A stretch of 64,000 nucleotides of DNA from Treponema berlinense (lineage in GTDB: Bacteria > Spirochaetota > Spirochaetia > Treponematales > Treponemataceae): the NCBI RefSeq assembly GCF_900167025.1, contig NZ_FUXC01000010.1, positions 1-64,000 of the forward strand, read 5' to 3'. The translations under genes were made by a program, and so were the position numbers. Positions 44,164-52,986 of the stretch are shown here, in pieces. Each line of letters opens with the position of its first letter. Position 1 is the stretch's first letter. The notes beneath the pieces are model-generated. The model did no database searches. It was given only the letters and a program-made list of their open reading frames with translations, and was not told where the DNA came from.

Positions 44164-45143
44164 TTTAGAGAAAAATAAAAATCGTCGTCAGGAAGTTTTC
44201 CTCCGATTGACTGCGGAGATTCCTGCAAAAAAACAGAAAGAATTGATTCGATTTGCTTTTTTGCCGTCAGCGAATCCTGCCAGATAAAATTTGCGTTCGG
44301 AATTGACTTTTCTGCGACAGCCGCTTTTAAACCCAAATTTGCTTTTTCTGCAAGAATTCCAGCTTCTTTTGGATTTTTTACAGTCCACTCGTTTGATTTT
44401 GCGTAGAGGGCGGCAATTTTTTTTATGAGCTTTTTGTTGTTTTTTGCAAAATCCGCATTTGCAACTAAAAGCGTCATTGGAAAAGTTTTTTCTGTAAGTT
44501 TTTCGTATTCTGCCTGAATATTTAAAATGCGTTTGACCTGCGGAGACTTTGTCTGGGCGACAGTTGCAAATGGTTCAGGAACGAGGGCAAATTCGATTTT
44601 GTCCGAGATTAAGGCTGCGGCGATGTTTGCGTTTGGAATTGAAAAATCCAGATTTACCTGATTTTGCAGTCCGTTTTTTGAAAGCAGATATTTAAAAATG
44701 AATTCGGGAGTTGCGCCTTGTCCTGCGCATTGAACTGTTTTTCCTTTGAGCGATTCCAGAGAAAAATTTTGCGGAAAGCCTGTTTTTGAGAGAAGATAAA
44801 GGTTTCCGTTTCCTGTAACTCCAAGGCAGACGATTTTTTTGTTTGAAGAATTAAAAACTTTTGCCGCAATGTTTGGCGGAAGAAAACCTATGTCAAGCTC
44901 TCCTTTTAAGAGTTTTGGAAGTTCGGTTTGAACAGAAGCGAAGTTTTCAAAGGCGAGGTTTTTGACTTCGGGACTGTTTTTGTTTTCCATTAAATAAGCG
45001 CAGGGAATTGCAGAAGGTCCGTTTAGAATTCCTATGCGCACTTGTTTTTGTTTTGCAAATGTTGAAAAAACTGATGTTAAAATAATTGAAACTGTCAGAA
45101 TTTTTTTTATTTTTTGAGAATTTAGGTTTTTGAATATTTTCAT
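44160..45143 (-). CDS. ABC transporter substrate-binding protein (NMT1/TauA-like)
   Basis: The 327-residue protein has a signal peptide (KKILTVSIILTSVFSTFA). A periplasmic-binding fold follows, with strands and helices of the SsuA/TauA/THI5-like group: VRIGILNGPSAIPCAYLME, LLKGELDIGFLPPNIAAKVF, LKGKTVQCAGQGATPEFIFK and KIEFALVPEPFATVAQ. It would deliver a small solute to the fused permease-ATPase encoded directly downstream. The start at 45143 (MKIFKNLNS) was chosen because GGAG lies 6 bases before it; the frame stays open far upstream through a repeat, which is not coding. No lipobox is seen. Confidence 0.87.
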   Translation of the reverse strand: MKIFKNLNSQKIKKILTVSIILTSVFSTFAKQKQVRIGILNGPSAIPCAYLMENKNSPEVKNLAFENFASVQTELPKLLKGELDIGFLPPNIAAKVFNSSNKKIVCLGVTGNGNLYLLSKTGFPQNFSLESLKGKTVQCAGQGATPEFIFKYLLSKNGLQNQVNLDFSIPNANIAAALISDKIEFALVPEPFATVAQTKSPQVKRILNIQAEYEKLTEKTFPMTLLVANADFAKNNKKLIKKIAALYAKSNEWTVKNPKEAGILAEKANLGLKAAVAEKSIPNANFIWQDSLTAKKQIESILSVFLQESPQSIGGKLPDDDFYFSLK

Positions 45144-45159
45144 AAAAAACTCCGTAAAT

Positions 45160-45290
45160 GTACGCCGGATTGTAGCGGCGCAAGGCGTTTTAAGGCTGCG
45201 GTTGCGCTTTTGCGAAAACGCAGCCTTAAAATGCAGCGGAAGCGGAACCGCGAAAAGCCGGTTTTTGGCTGGACTGGAACTTCGGAGCAA
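45160..45290. repeat. GC-rich block with a 13-bp perfect hairpin
   Basis: TTTTAAGGCTGCG (45188-45200) is exactly complementary to 45219-45231, with an inner GCGC...GCG-like loop. AGCGGAAGCGGAACCGCG and AAGCCGGTTTTTGGC follow. Similar GCGGAAGCGGAACC and CCGGTTTTT pieces occur at 21805 and in the family 2 elements. It lies between the hydrogenase gene and the ABC-importer operon and may end the former's transcript. Confidence 0.6.
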
Positions 45291-45328
45291 AAAAATGTGC
45301 GGTACTTTAGGAAGTCTTCGTCCAGATT

Positions 45329-46861
45329 TTAAATTTGCTCTTTTGCGATTTTTTCCATGTCTGCCTTTTGCGGAATTCCGTCGGCATCTGGTTTTGAGCC
45401 GGAATTTGCATAAAGCGTTAAAAGTCCGTTGCCAAGATTTGGATTTGTGATTACTCCTGGACCTGCAATGCAACCTCCTTCGCAAGCCATAACTTCGATT
45501 AAATTAGGGCAGTTTTCCGGCTGAGGAAGTTCTCCTGCGCTGATTTTGCCGTAATTTGAAAGAATTTTTATCTGGTCTTTTGTTAGTCCGTTGATTACGA
45601 GTGGGCGGAGAATTGACTGGTCTTTGAGTCGAAGTTTTACGCTTTGTGCAACGCCGCCAGTTTTTGCAAAATTTCTGCCGGAAACTGTAGGAACGTATTT
45701 TTCTGGTTTTTCCGGGGCTTTTGAAGGTTCAATTTGCTTTGCCGCAAAGAGAGAGCTTATTTCGTCAACTGTAAGAACGTAGTCCACCGTGTCCGAATCC
45801 ATGCCTTCGCGTTTTTTTGCAAGACAAGGACCGACAAAAACTGTAACGCAGTCCGGATCGGCTTTTTTTGCAAGCATTGCTGTGTAAATCATTGGAGATT
45901 TTGTTTCGGAAACACATTTTGCCAGCTGAGGAATATGGATTTGAACGGCGCGCACATAGGCCGGGCAGCAGCTTGTCGTCATGATTTTGTCTCCGCTCTC
46001 CATTCTTTCTGAAAATTCTTCGGCTTCGTTGTCGGCTGTCATGTCTGCTCCGGCGGCAACTTCCCAGACTTTGCTAAATCCTGCCTCTAAAAGAGCGCCG
46101 TCGAGTTGTCCGGGTTTTAGACCTTTGAACTGAGCTCCGATTGCAGGCGCGTACATGGCGACTACTTTTTTGCCTTCCATTATGTTTTTTATAACGTCAA
46201 AAAGCTGGGATTTTGCCATCATTGCGCCGAACGGACAGTTTGCCATGCATTTTCCGCAGAAAATACATTTTTCGTAGTCGATTTGCTCCCTTCCTTCCGA
46301 ATCTTTTGTAATCGCTCCGACCGGGCAGGCTTCTTCGCAAGGAACAACTGTTTTTATGATTGCGTGGTATGGACAATTTTTTAGGCAGAGACCGCAGTTT
46401 ATGCATTTTGAAGGGTCTATTTTTGCCCTGCTGGTAACTTCAATTGCCTGACGCGGGCAGTTCATCTTGCATGGACGGGCAAGGCAGGCCTGGCAGGCGT
46501 CTGTCACAAAGTGATGAGGTTTTGCACAGGCGTTGCAGGCGTTTTTGTACATTGTTAAAACCGGCCAGGTTGGTTTTTGGCGGCCGAATGCCTGATTTAC
46601 GTAATCTGCGAGCGGTTTTTGAGGGTTGTAGTCTTCGAGTGAAAACCCGAGGTCTGCAACGATGCGGGCGCGGACAATGCTCCTGTCGTTTTCGAGCGAG
46701 CCTGTCACAGGAATCGTTCCGTCTGGAACAACTTTTTCTGGAATAAGTTCAATCTGGCTGACTGTTTTTGAATCTGAAAGTTTTCCTTCTAACTGCAATT
46801 TTACAATTTCGGCAAGGATATTTTTTTTAAGAATTGCCATGTTGTTGTTTGTGTTAAGCAT
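45329..46861 (-). CDS. Monomeric [FeFe] hydrogenase
   Basis: Catalyses reversible H2 formation, or senses H2. The 510-residue protein has a Cys-rich N-terminal half with several [4Fe-4S] motifs (CINCGLCLKNCP, CEEACPVGAI, CIFCGKCMANCP, plus the earlier CNACAK and CQACLARPCKMNCP). Then come the H-cluster motifs: TSCCPAYV (~residue 295), GPCLAKKREG (~345) and MACEGGCIAGPG (~458). They differ from the classic TSCCPGW and MPCxxKxxE, as in group B-type enzymes; this placement is inference. All H-cluster cysteines are present. GAGG precedes the ATG. The maturases HydEFG are not in the window. Confidence 0.88.
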   Translation of the reverse strand: MLNTNNNMAILKKNILAEIVKLQLEGKLSDSKTVSQIELIPEKVVPDGTIPVTGSLENDRSIVRARIVADLGFSLEDYNPQKPLADYVNQAFGRQKPTWPVLTMYKNACNACAKPHHFVTDACQACLARPCKMNCPRQAIEVTSRAKIDPSKCINCGLCLKNCPYHAIIKTVVPCEEACPVGAITKDSEGREQIDYEKCIFCGKCMANCPFGAMMAKSQLFDVIKNIMEGKKVVAMYAPAIGAQFKGLKPGQLDGALLEAGFSKVWEVAAGADMTADNEAEEFSERMESGDKIMTTSCCPAYVRAVQIHIPQLAKCVSETKSPMIYTAMLAKKADPDCVTVFVGPCLAKKREGMDSDTVDYVLTVDEISSLFAAKQIEPSKAPEKPEKYVPTVSGRNFAKTGGVAQSVKLRLKDQSILRPLVINGLTKDQIKILSNYGKISAGELPQPENCPNLIEVMACEGGCIAGPGVITNPNLGNGLLTLYANSGSKPDADGIPQKADMEKIAKEQI

Positions 46862-47018
46862 AAAAGTTACCTCGTTATTTTATAGTGTATCACTTTTTTG
46901 AAGACTTTGAAGTTTTTATAAAAAATTATTTGCAAAAAACTGTTAAAAAAATGCTTTGGTTTTATTTAAACCGAATGTTATTTATCTTTTGTGTGATGCG
47001 GAAGAAATTTGTTCTTGA

Positions 47019-47024
47019 TATAAT
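47019..47024 (+). promoter_or_regulatory. -10 box directly before hslO
   Basis: A consensus TATAAT ends 7 bases before the ATG at 47032, so transcription would start at the start codon. The -35 is weak (no close TTGACA at 16-18 bases). No Shine-Dalgarno sequence is seen. Confidence 0.4.
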
Positions 47025-47031
47025 ACATCTT

Positions 47032-48006
47032 ATGATTAGAGAAGAAATTAAAGATGAAGAATTGTTAAAACATTTGCAGTCTATTCACAAAGACGAAATG
47101 ACTATTTTTGTTATGGCTGACGGCCGTGTGCGCGGCGCTTTTTTGAATGGAACCCGGCTTGTAAACCAAATGCGAGCCAACCAGCATCTTGGAATTCTTG
47201 AAACTCTCGTGCTTGGTCAGGCTGAACTTTGTGCGGCGCTTATGATTCCTACGATGAAAGGCAGGGAACGCGTTTCGCTTCACTACGAGTCTAACGGTCC
47301 TGCCGTTGGTTTTGGTGTTGAAGCGGATTCTTCTGGATATGTGCGTGGACATTTGCTTCAAAATCCAATTCCTGTCGAAAAACCTCTTGAAAACTGGGAT
47401 CTTGCTCCATTTTTTGGAGAAGGCACTTTGACTGTCCGAAGAATGGGCGAGGGAATGAAGGCTCCTCAGGTTGGAATGACAGAAATTCTCTACAAAAACA
47501 TTGCAAAGGATTTGACCCATTATTTTGCCCAGAGCGAGCAGATTCACACCGCTTTTAACACTAGCATTCAGTTTGACAGACAGGGACGCGTAATTGGGGC
47601 AGGTGGAATGTTTCTTCAGGCTCTTCCAAAGGCAGGCGGAAAATCTTCTGTAAAAACCGAGCAGGTTGAAAACGACATTGACTCAAAAGACGATGAGGAT
47701 GAAGAACTTCTTATGAGGGTTGAAAATGCCTTTAGCGCAATGCCGTCAATTGGAAAATGGTTTAGCGACGGTGGCGACATGGAAGACGTGATTTACGGAC
47801 TCTTCAGAGAATTTAAGCCGACTGCGGTTTTGAACCGCGAAATTATTTTTGACTGTCCTTGTAGCGCAGAGTATTATGCACGGCAGATTAAGGCTCTTCC
47901 AAAAAAAGAACTTGCCGATATTCTTGCAAACGATCCTGATCCATTGGAAATTGTCTGCCACAACTGCGGTTCAGCTTATAAAATTCCAAAATCGATGCTT
48001 GTGTAA
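47032..48006 (+). CDS. hslO: Hsp33-type redox-regulated chaperone
   Basis: Hsp33 holds unfolding proteins under oxidative stress. The 324-residue protein has the N-terminal substrate domain (FVMADGRVRGAFLNGTRLV, LGQAELCAALMIPTMKGRERVSL) and the C-terminal zinc redox switch CPCS...CHNCG (residues ~278-280 and 308-311), in the CxC-x(27)-CxxC form. An insert rich in Asp/Glu near residues 210-225 (NDIDSKDDEDEEL) is longer than usual. The start at MIREEIKDEELL was chosen because homologues begin there; the frame is open 49 codons further up through A/T-rich sequence without domain character. Confidence 0.9.
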   Translation: MIREEIKDEELLKHLQSIHKDEMTIFVMADGRVRGAFLNGTRLVNQMRANQHLGILETLVLGQAELCAALMIPTMKGRERVSLHYESNGPAVGFGVEADSSGYVRGHLLQNPIPVEKPLENWDLAPFFGEGTLTVRRMGEGMKAPQVGMTEILYKNIAKDLTHYFAQSEQIHTAFNTSIQFDRQGRVIGAGGMFLQALPKAGGKSSVKTEQVENDIDSKDDEDEELLMRVENAFSAMPSIGKWFSDGGDMEDVIYGLFREFKPTAVLNREIIFDCPCSAEYYARQIKALPKKELADILANDPDPLEIVCHNCGSAYKIPKSMLV

Positions 48007-48129
48007 GTTATGATTCTGTAAGAATCTGCCGATACTGACGATAGAAAACTTCTGAAAATTTATATTTTGAGGTTGCTCTGTAATTAAATAGAAACTCTGG
48101 GCTTTTTGTCTGGTCGAAAAGAGGGTTGT

Positions 48130-49536
48130 ATGTTTAAAGCGCGTAGACGAATTGGTCTTACTCTGGTTTATATTCTTCTTTCGTTGATATTTCTTTCTCT
48201 GGCTGTTTTTCTTGTGCCACAGACTAAAATTAACGACTTTGTTGATTATTCAAATACTTTTCCTACGACCGTAACTGCGGTTTTGTTCTGTGTTTTAATC
48301 ATGATTGCAAGTACGCTTTATTCGATGGTTCGTCTGCATCTTGAAAAAAGCACGATGAGAAGCGGAGAAACTGCTTTTTTGACGGAATTTACCGATAAGC
48401 TGCGTCTGTGTTATTCAATGGAAGATTTTTATAACTTGATCGCAGATGTTTTGGAAGTAAAGGCCGACTGTTCTGTTTTGTACATTAACCGTATGACAAA
48501 TTACGTTCTCTACAATTCTCCAAACCGGCTTAGTTCAGACCCTGCGAGAATGGAACTGCTCGAAAGAAATTATTCGATTGACTGGGGAGAAGGAACTTTC
48601 TTTTTGGGCGAGAATTTCGGTATTGTTTCTAAAAGCCGTAAGTCGCGCGGTTTTTTTATTTCGTCTAAGGGATTTCATTTTTTTGTTTTTTGCCGTTACA
48701 CAAAATATTTTGATATGGAAGTTTTTCCAAGGCTTTACGAAGAATTGGGACGTTTTCAGTTGCGTGCAGAAACTATTTCCAGCCTTTCTGAAATTTCTGA
48801 ACTTTCAAAGGAATGGGAACAGCTTGCAGAAACTCAGCGCGCCTTTTTGCCGCAGAGAATGCCGGAAGTCGAGAGGGTTAAACTTGCCGCATATTTCCGT
48901 CCGCTGATAAACGTTTCGGGAGACTATTATACGGTTCTTCCGATTGATGAGCACAAAACTCTTGTAATGCTTGGTGACGTTTCCGGAAAAGGTCTTGCCG
49001 CAGCCCTTGTCATGGGACTTGTAATGAATACCGTAAAAATCAAGGAAAACAAGGAAGATTTGCCGGGCATGATTATGGCAATCGACAAATCCATTAAGGA
49101 CATGCACCTTCAGGATAAATATACTGTTTTGTTCATTGGAATTATCGACACTCAAAAAATGACAATTCGCTATGTAAACGCTTCTATGTCCGATCCGATT
49201 ATTGTAACCCGTTCTCCGGACGGTTATAGGATAAAATCTCTTTCTTCAAACTGTCCGATTGTCGGAATTATTCCTATTGATGAAGTTGAAGTGAGCGAAC
49301 AGCGTCTTTTTTCTGGCGACCTTATCATGATGGCAAGTGACGGTGTTTCGGAAGTTATGAATGCGGACAAGGTTGAATTGGGCGATACCCAGTTATTTAC
49401 CGATACGATTAAAAAAAGTGCTTCTAAAGAGCCGCGCGAGTTCATAAAAGATATTACGGATCTTGTTTTTAGTTATAACGCAGATACTCGCCTTCACGAT
49501 GACCTTACAATGCTTGTTGCAAAAATTCAGGGCTAG
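48130..49536 (+). CDS. Membrane PP2C (SpoIIE/RsbU-like) phosphatase
   Basis: The 468-residue protein has two transmembrane helices (LTLVYILLSLIFLSLAVFLV at ~9-28 and TAVLFCVLIMIASTLYS at ~48-64) and a GAF-like region (~90-215). A SpoIIE-type phosphatase domain follows (~235-468): NVSGDYYTVLP, MLGDVSGKGLAAALVM, MMASDGVSEVMN and LHDDLTML supply the metal-binding acidic residues. Such enzymes remove phosphate from a Ser of a STAS-domain antagonist. GAGGG lies before the ATG at 48130. A second phosphatase and a STAS gene follow 27 and 16 bases apart, as one operon. Confidence 0.9.
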   Translation: MFKARRRIGLTLVYILLSLIFLSLAVFLVPQTKINDFVDYSNTFPTTVTAVLFCVLIMIASTLYSMVRLHLEKSTMRSGETAFLTEFTDKLRLCYSMEDFYNLIADVLEVKADCSVLYINRMTNYVLYNSPNRLSSDPARMELLERNYSIDWGEGTFFLGENFGIVSKSRKSRGFFISSKGFHFFVFCRYTKYFDMEVFPRLYEELGRFQLRAETISSLSEISELSKEWEQLAETQRAFLPQRMPEVERVKLAAYFRPLINVSGDYYTVLPIDEHKTLVMLGDVSGKGLAAALVMGLVMNTVKIKENKEDLPGMIMAIDKSIKDMHLQDKYTVLFIGIIDTQKMTIRYVNASMSDPIIVTRSPDGYRIKSLSSNCPIVGIIPIDEVEVSEQRLFSGDLIMMASDGVSEVMNADKVELGDTQLFTDTIKKSASKEPREFIKDITDLVFSYNADTRLHDDLTMLVAKIQG

Positions 49537-49563
49537 GGTTAAGGAGAATAAGGAGAAATTGTT

Positions 49564-51729
49564 ATGATTTATGTTGTTCTAAACCTTGTAATGGCGGCTT
49601 TTGCCGTTGGTCTTGCATTTTATATCGATCATCGTTCTGCGGAAAACGTAAATAATCCTCTTACGACAATGTGCGTCTACCTTGCAGTTTCTTGTGTTGC
49701 TATAGCTCTCATGCTCTGGTCTACTTTTTATGCATCTGACCGTATGCCTCTCATGTTTTTCCGTCTTGGGCTTATTGCGGCAACTGTTTATTCACTTGAT
49801 TTTTGCATTTACTGTATTTTGTTTCCTTCTTATAACCGCCCGACTGTTGTAAAGACGGTAAAATGGGGTTTGGTCCTTGTTTCTGTGTGGTTTGTATTTA
49901 CTCAGGTTACTGGAATTACTGTTACAGAATTTCTTGGTTTGAGCGTTGACTCTAAACCGCTTTTTAAAGGTCAGCTTACAAACTATTTTCCTGTAACCTG
50001 GTTTGAAGTTTTTAGGACGATTCTTTTGATTGGGCTTCCTGCGCTTTCTGTTTTAATTATGATTTTGCGTGCAGAAAACCGCGATGACCGTCTTAACATG
50101 CAGAAGTCTCTTTTGAACGTGCTTGCACTTGTTGCCGGCTGGATTTCTTTTTGGGTAATCAAGCAGGCCTGCGGACGCGTTCCGATGTTTTCTTCTCTTA
50201 TTTTTGTTGCAGTTGCGGTTATTCAGGTACTTCTTTCTTATAATTCGCACCAGAACTTTCTTTATGACTTTAAATATGTAGTCGGTGTCTTTGTTACTTT
50301 TATTTCCTGCTATCTTATTCCTGCCGCTGTCGTTGGAATTTTCTTTCCGCGTTTATGGCCGGAATTCGCCATGTCGCACTTAATCTTCTTTTTAGAAATC
50401 GGCGTTGTAATCGTAGTCTGTATTATAATTTCTTATCAAATTTCAAAATTCCTTGCACGAAAACAGTATTTCCGCTCTTTCCAGTATGCTGAGGTTTTTG
50501 AAGAACAGCTTTCTAAACTCGATTATGCTGAAGATCCGGAAAAAATTGTTCACGATATGCAGAATATTTTTATTCACAACCTCGGTCTTTCGCAGATGCA
50601 CGTTTTTGTAGAAAGCGAAAATATTCTCAAGACGATTTATGAGCAAAACGGGAGTCCGGAACTCACTCTCGACATAAAAAATGCTGTTTTTGACGCAATG
50701 CTCAACCAAAACCGCATGGTTGTTTTAAAAAGTCAGGTTGATAACGGACATCTTTTTGAGCGCAACAAACATGAACTGTTAAAACTTTTTGCCGACACTT
50801 CTTCGGAAGCCATAATTCTTCTTGCAGAAGGCCGCCGCATTGTCGGTCTTATTACTCTTGGTCAAAAAGCCGGCGGAAACATCTACGCTGACTACGACTT
50901 TAACACGTTTACAAAATTTTATTCTTACTTTTTTGTATTCGGTTATTACATGCGCAATATTTCAAATCAGGCAATTGTCGGAACTGTAAACCGCGAAATC
51001 CGTATGTCGAGCCAGATTATTACTTCCATTCAGGAAAATATGGATCCGATAAAAAATCCAAAATACGATACCGGCTACATTATGGAGCATGCGCACAATA
51101 TTGGAGGCGAATTTGTCGATTTAATCCGCCTTTCAGATTCGCGTCATATTTTTGTTTTGGGCGACTTGAGCGGAAAAGGAATTTCTGCTTCGATGAGCAT
51201 GGTAATTATTAAGTCGATTATCCGCACGTTCTTGCAGGAAACCCGCGATTTTAAACTTCTTGTTGAAAAAGTAAACAGTTTTATTCGCTACAATTTGCCA
51301 AAAGGAACGTTCTTTGAAGGCGTCTTTGCGCTGCTTGATTTTAATGATGACACAATGTATTACATCAACTGCGGAGTTCCAGCCCTGTTTTTGTATACAA
51401 AATCTTATAACAACGTAATTGAAATTCAAGGTGAAGGCCGTGTCCTTGGTTTTGCAAAGGATATTGGAAAACTCATAAAAGTAAAAAAAGTAAAGTTGAA
51501 TCCGGGCGATGTTATCGTTACCTGTACCGACGGTCTTATCGATTCAAAATCTCTCCGTGGCGAAGCTTACGGAAAAGAGCGAATCCAGCGTTCGATTACA
51601 GAAAATACTTCCTACATGGCAAATGTAATGGCACGCACAATATACAATTCTGCGGCTGATTTTCTTGCAAAAGAACTTGATGACGACGTTTCGATTCTTG
51701 TAATCAAGCGTCTTGCAAATAAAAATTAA
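49564..51729 (+). CDS. Polytopic membrane PP2C (SpoIIE/RsbU-like) phosphatase
   Basis: The 721-residue protein has about eight membrane helices (residues ~1-305, starting YVVLNLVMAAFAVGLAFYI). A GAF-like domain (~320-480) and a C-terminal SpoIIE-type phosphatase (~495-721) follow: NIGGEFVDLIRL, VLGDLSGKGISASMSMV, VTCTDGLIDSKS and LDDDVSIL. The first motif has Glu where RsbU-type enzymes normally have Asp (GGDF), so metal binding may be altered; the other acidic positions are kept. The many-helix sensor differs from the simple two-helix partner upstream, suggesting two inputs to the same target. AAGGAG precedes the ATG. Confidence 0.9.
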   Translation: MIYVVLNLVMAAFAVGLAFYIDHRSAENVNNPLTTMCVYLAVSCVAIALMLWSTFYASDRMPLMFFRLGLIAATVYSLDFCIYCILFPSYNRPTVVKTVKWGLVLVSVWFVFTQVTGITVTEFLGLSVDSKPLFKGQLTNYFPVTWFEVFRTILLIGLPALSVLIMILRAENRDDRLNMQKSLLNVLALVAGWISFWVIKQACGRVPMFSSLIFVAVAVIQVLLSYNSHQNFLYDFKYVVGVFVTFISCYLIPAAVVGIFFPRLWPEFAMSHLIFFLEIGVVIVVCIIISYQISKFLARKQYFRSFQYAEVFEEQLSKLDYAEDPEKIVHDMQNIFIHNLGLSQMHVFVESENILKTIYEQNGSPELTLDIKNAVFDAMLNQNRMVVLKSQVDNGHLFERNKHELLKLFADTSSEAIILLAEGRRIVGLITLGQKAGGNIYADYDFNTFTKFYSYFFVFGYYMRNISNQAIVGTVNREIRMSSQIITSIQENMDPIKNPKYDTGYIMEHAHNIGGEFVDLIRLSDSRHIFVLGDLSGKGISASMSMVIIKSIIRTFLQETRDFKLLVEKVNSFIRYNLPKGTFFEGVFALLDFNDDTMYYINCGVPALFLYTKSYNNVIEIQGEGRVLGFAKDIGKLIKVKKVKLNPGDVIVTCTDGLIDSKSLRGEAYGKERIQRSITENTSYMANVMARTIYNSAADFLAKELDDDVSILVIKRLANKN

Positions 51730-51745
51730 CGGAGGAAGAATCTAA

Positions 51746-52072
51746 ATGGATGCCTTAAAAGTTGTTGAAAAATTCGGTGCAAATTACGTTCTTTATGAAC
51801 TTGTCGGCGTCGTAAATTCTTATACTCTTGACGAATTAAAAGGCAAGGTTTATACAATTGTTGTCGATTCTAACCTTGTGCTTGATCTTTCTTCTGTTGA
51901 AGCGATTGATTCTGCTGGAGTCGGTCTTATAATGGGTGGCTTTAACGAAGCTGAAGAATTTGACCACCGTCTTTACATCATGAATCCTTCGCCAGTTGTG
52001 CGCCAGGCTCTAGATGACACAGGTTTTAGCGATACTTTCTATTTTATACATTCTGTAACCGAGGTTATTTAG
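51746..52072 (+). CDS. STAS-domain anti-sigma factor antagonist
   Basis: The 108-residue protein is a single STAS domain (RsbV/SpoIIAA type). The phospho-acceptor serine is in VEAIDSAGVGLIMG (Ser56), the conserved D-S-x-G site. In partner-switching systems the dephosphorylated form binds an anti-sigma kinase and frees its target; the kinase phosphorylates the serine and phosphatases remove the phosphate. Two such phosphatases are directly upstream in the operon; no kinase gene is in the window. GGAGG precedes the ATG. The vanY-like gene begins 5 bases after the stop. Confidence 0.92.
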   Translation: MDALKVVEKFGANYVLYELVGVVNSYTLDELKGKVYTIVVDSNLVLDLSSVEAIDSAGVGLIMGGFNEAEEFDHRLYIMNPSPVVRQALDDTGFSDTFYFIHSVTEVI

Positions 52073-52077
52073 CTCTT

Positions 52078-52908
52078 ATGAAAAAATCAGTTTTCTCTTC
52101 TTTGTGCGCAATTTTGATGTTTTTTTGTGGAAGTTTTGTTTCTTGCGGACAGAAAAAAAACAAACCTGCAGCAACCGAAAATTTGCAGGTTCAAAATCCA
52201 GATCTTGCAAAATTGAACAGGGTTCTTTCTTCGATGAGCGAACGTGCAAAAAATGTAATTCCAAATGGGAATCCTGAAGAATTTCTGGCAGATTTGCATC
52301 GCGTTCTCGAAAGCAGAAAAAATTTTTCTTCGGAAGATTTAAGTCCTTTTTATTTAATCGACAAGAATCATACGGTTGGTGCTGATTATGAACCGAAGAA
52401 TTTAGTTCACCTTGAAAAAAACGATTTATTTGCAATCAATAAAAACAATTTGAGCCTTCGTCCAGAAAGTTATGAGGCTTTAAAAGTTCTTGCTCAGGCT
52501 GCAAAAAATGATGGAATTACGCTGACTGTAAGTTCAACTTACCGTTCCTACGAATATCAGAAAAATCTTTTTGCATATTGGGTAAAAGTTGACGGACTTG
52601 AAGAGGCGGAACGCGAAAGTGCGCGCGAAGGAACAAGCCAGCATCAGCTTGGAATGGCCTTGGATTTTGCTCCGGTTGATGACGCTTTTGCAGATACAGT
52701 TCCGGGGCAGTGGGTTTACAAAAATGCCGCAAAATACGGCTGGAGCCTGAGTTTTCCGCACGGATATGAAGATATAACAGGTTATCGCTGGGAAAGCTGG
52801 CATTTCCGCTACATAGGAGTTGAAGCCTGCGAATTTCAAAAAAAATGGTTTGGAGATGTCCAGCAGTTTATGATGGAATTCTTGGATGCATGGGAAGATA
52901 AACTTTGA
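52078..52908 (+). CDS. VanY-type (M15B) D,D-carboxypeptidase lipoprotein
   Basis: Trims the terminal D-Ala from peptidoglycan stem peptides in the periplasm. The 276-residue protein has a lipoprotein signal (LMFFCGSFVSCG, Cys23). The M15B catalytic domain carries SSTYRSYEYQKNLF, the zinc motif GTSQHQLGMALDF (His and Asp, ~residues 188-200) and the second His in WESWHFRYIG (~238-247). The usual family form is SxHxxGxAxD. It follows the phosphatase-STAS operon by 5 bases, so wall trimming may be under the same control; this is inference. No Shine-Dalgarno sequence is seen, so coupling to the STAS gene is likely. A terminator follows. Confidence 0.9.
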   Translation: MKKSVFSSLCAILMFFCGSFVSCGQKKNKPAATENLQVQNPDLAKLNRVLSSMSERAKNVIPNGNPEEFLADLHRVLESRKNFSSEDLSPFYLIDKNHTVGADYEPKNLVHLEKNDLFAINKNNLSLRPESYEALKVLAQAAKNDGITLTVSSTYRSYEYQKNLFAYWVKVDGLEEAERESAREGTSQHQLGMALDFAPVDDAFADTVPGQWVYKNAAKYGWSLSFPHGYEDITGYRWESWHFRYIGVEACEFQKKWFGDVQQFMMEFLDAWEDKL

Positions 52909-52920
52909 TAGGTTCGTCCA

Positions 52921-52957
52921 AAATCTGCTTGCGTTTAGGCAAACAGATTTTTTTTAT
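52921..52957 (+). terminator. Terminator after the vanY-like gene
   Basis: AAATCTG/CAGATTT with an inner TTGC/GCAA stem, followed by a long run of T bases. Confidence 0.75.
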
Positions 52958-52986
52958 CGCAAGAAGCCGCGCTAAGGCGACTTTTT

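Noticed and set aside
45144-45485. Upstream extension of the substrate-binding protein frame
   Set aside because: The extension runs through a palindromic repeat and the end of the hydrogenase gene, gives an Arg-rich peptide, and a good ribosome-binding site plus signal peptide mark the start at 45143.
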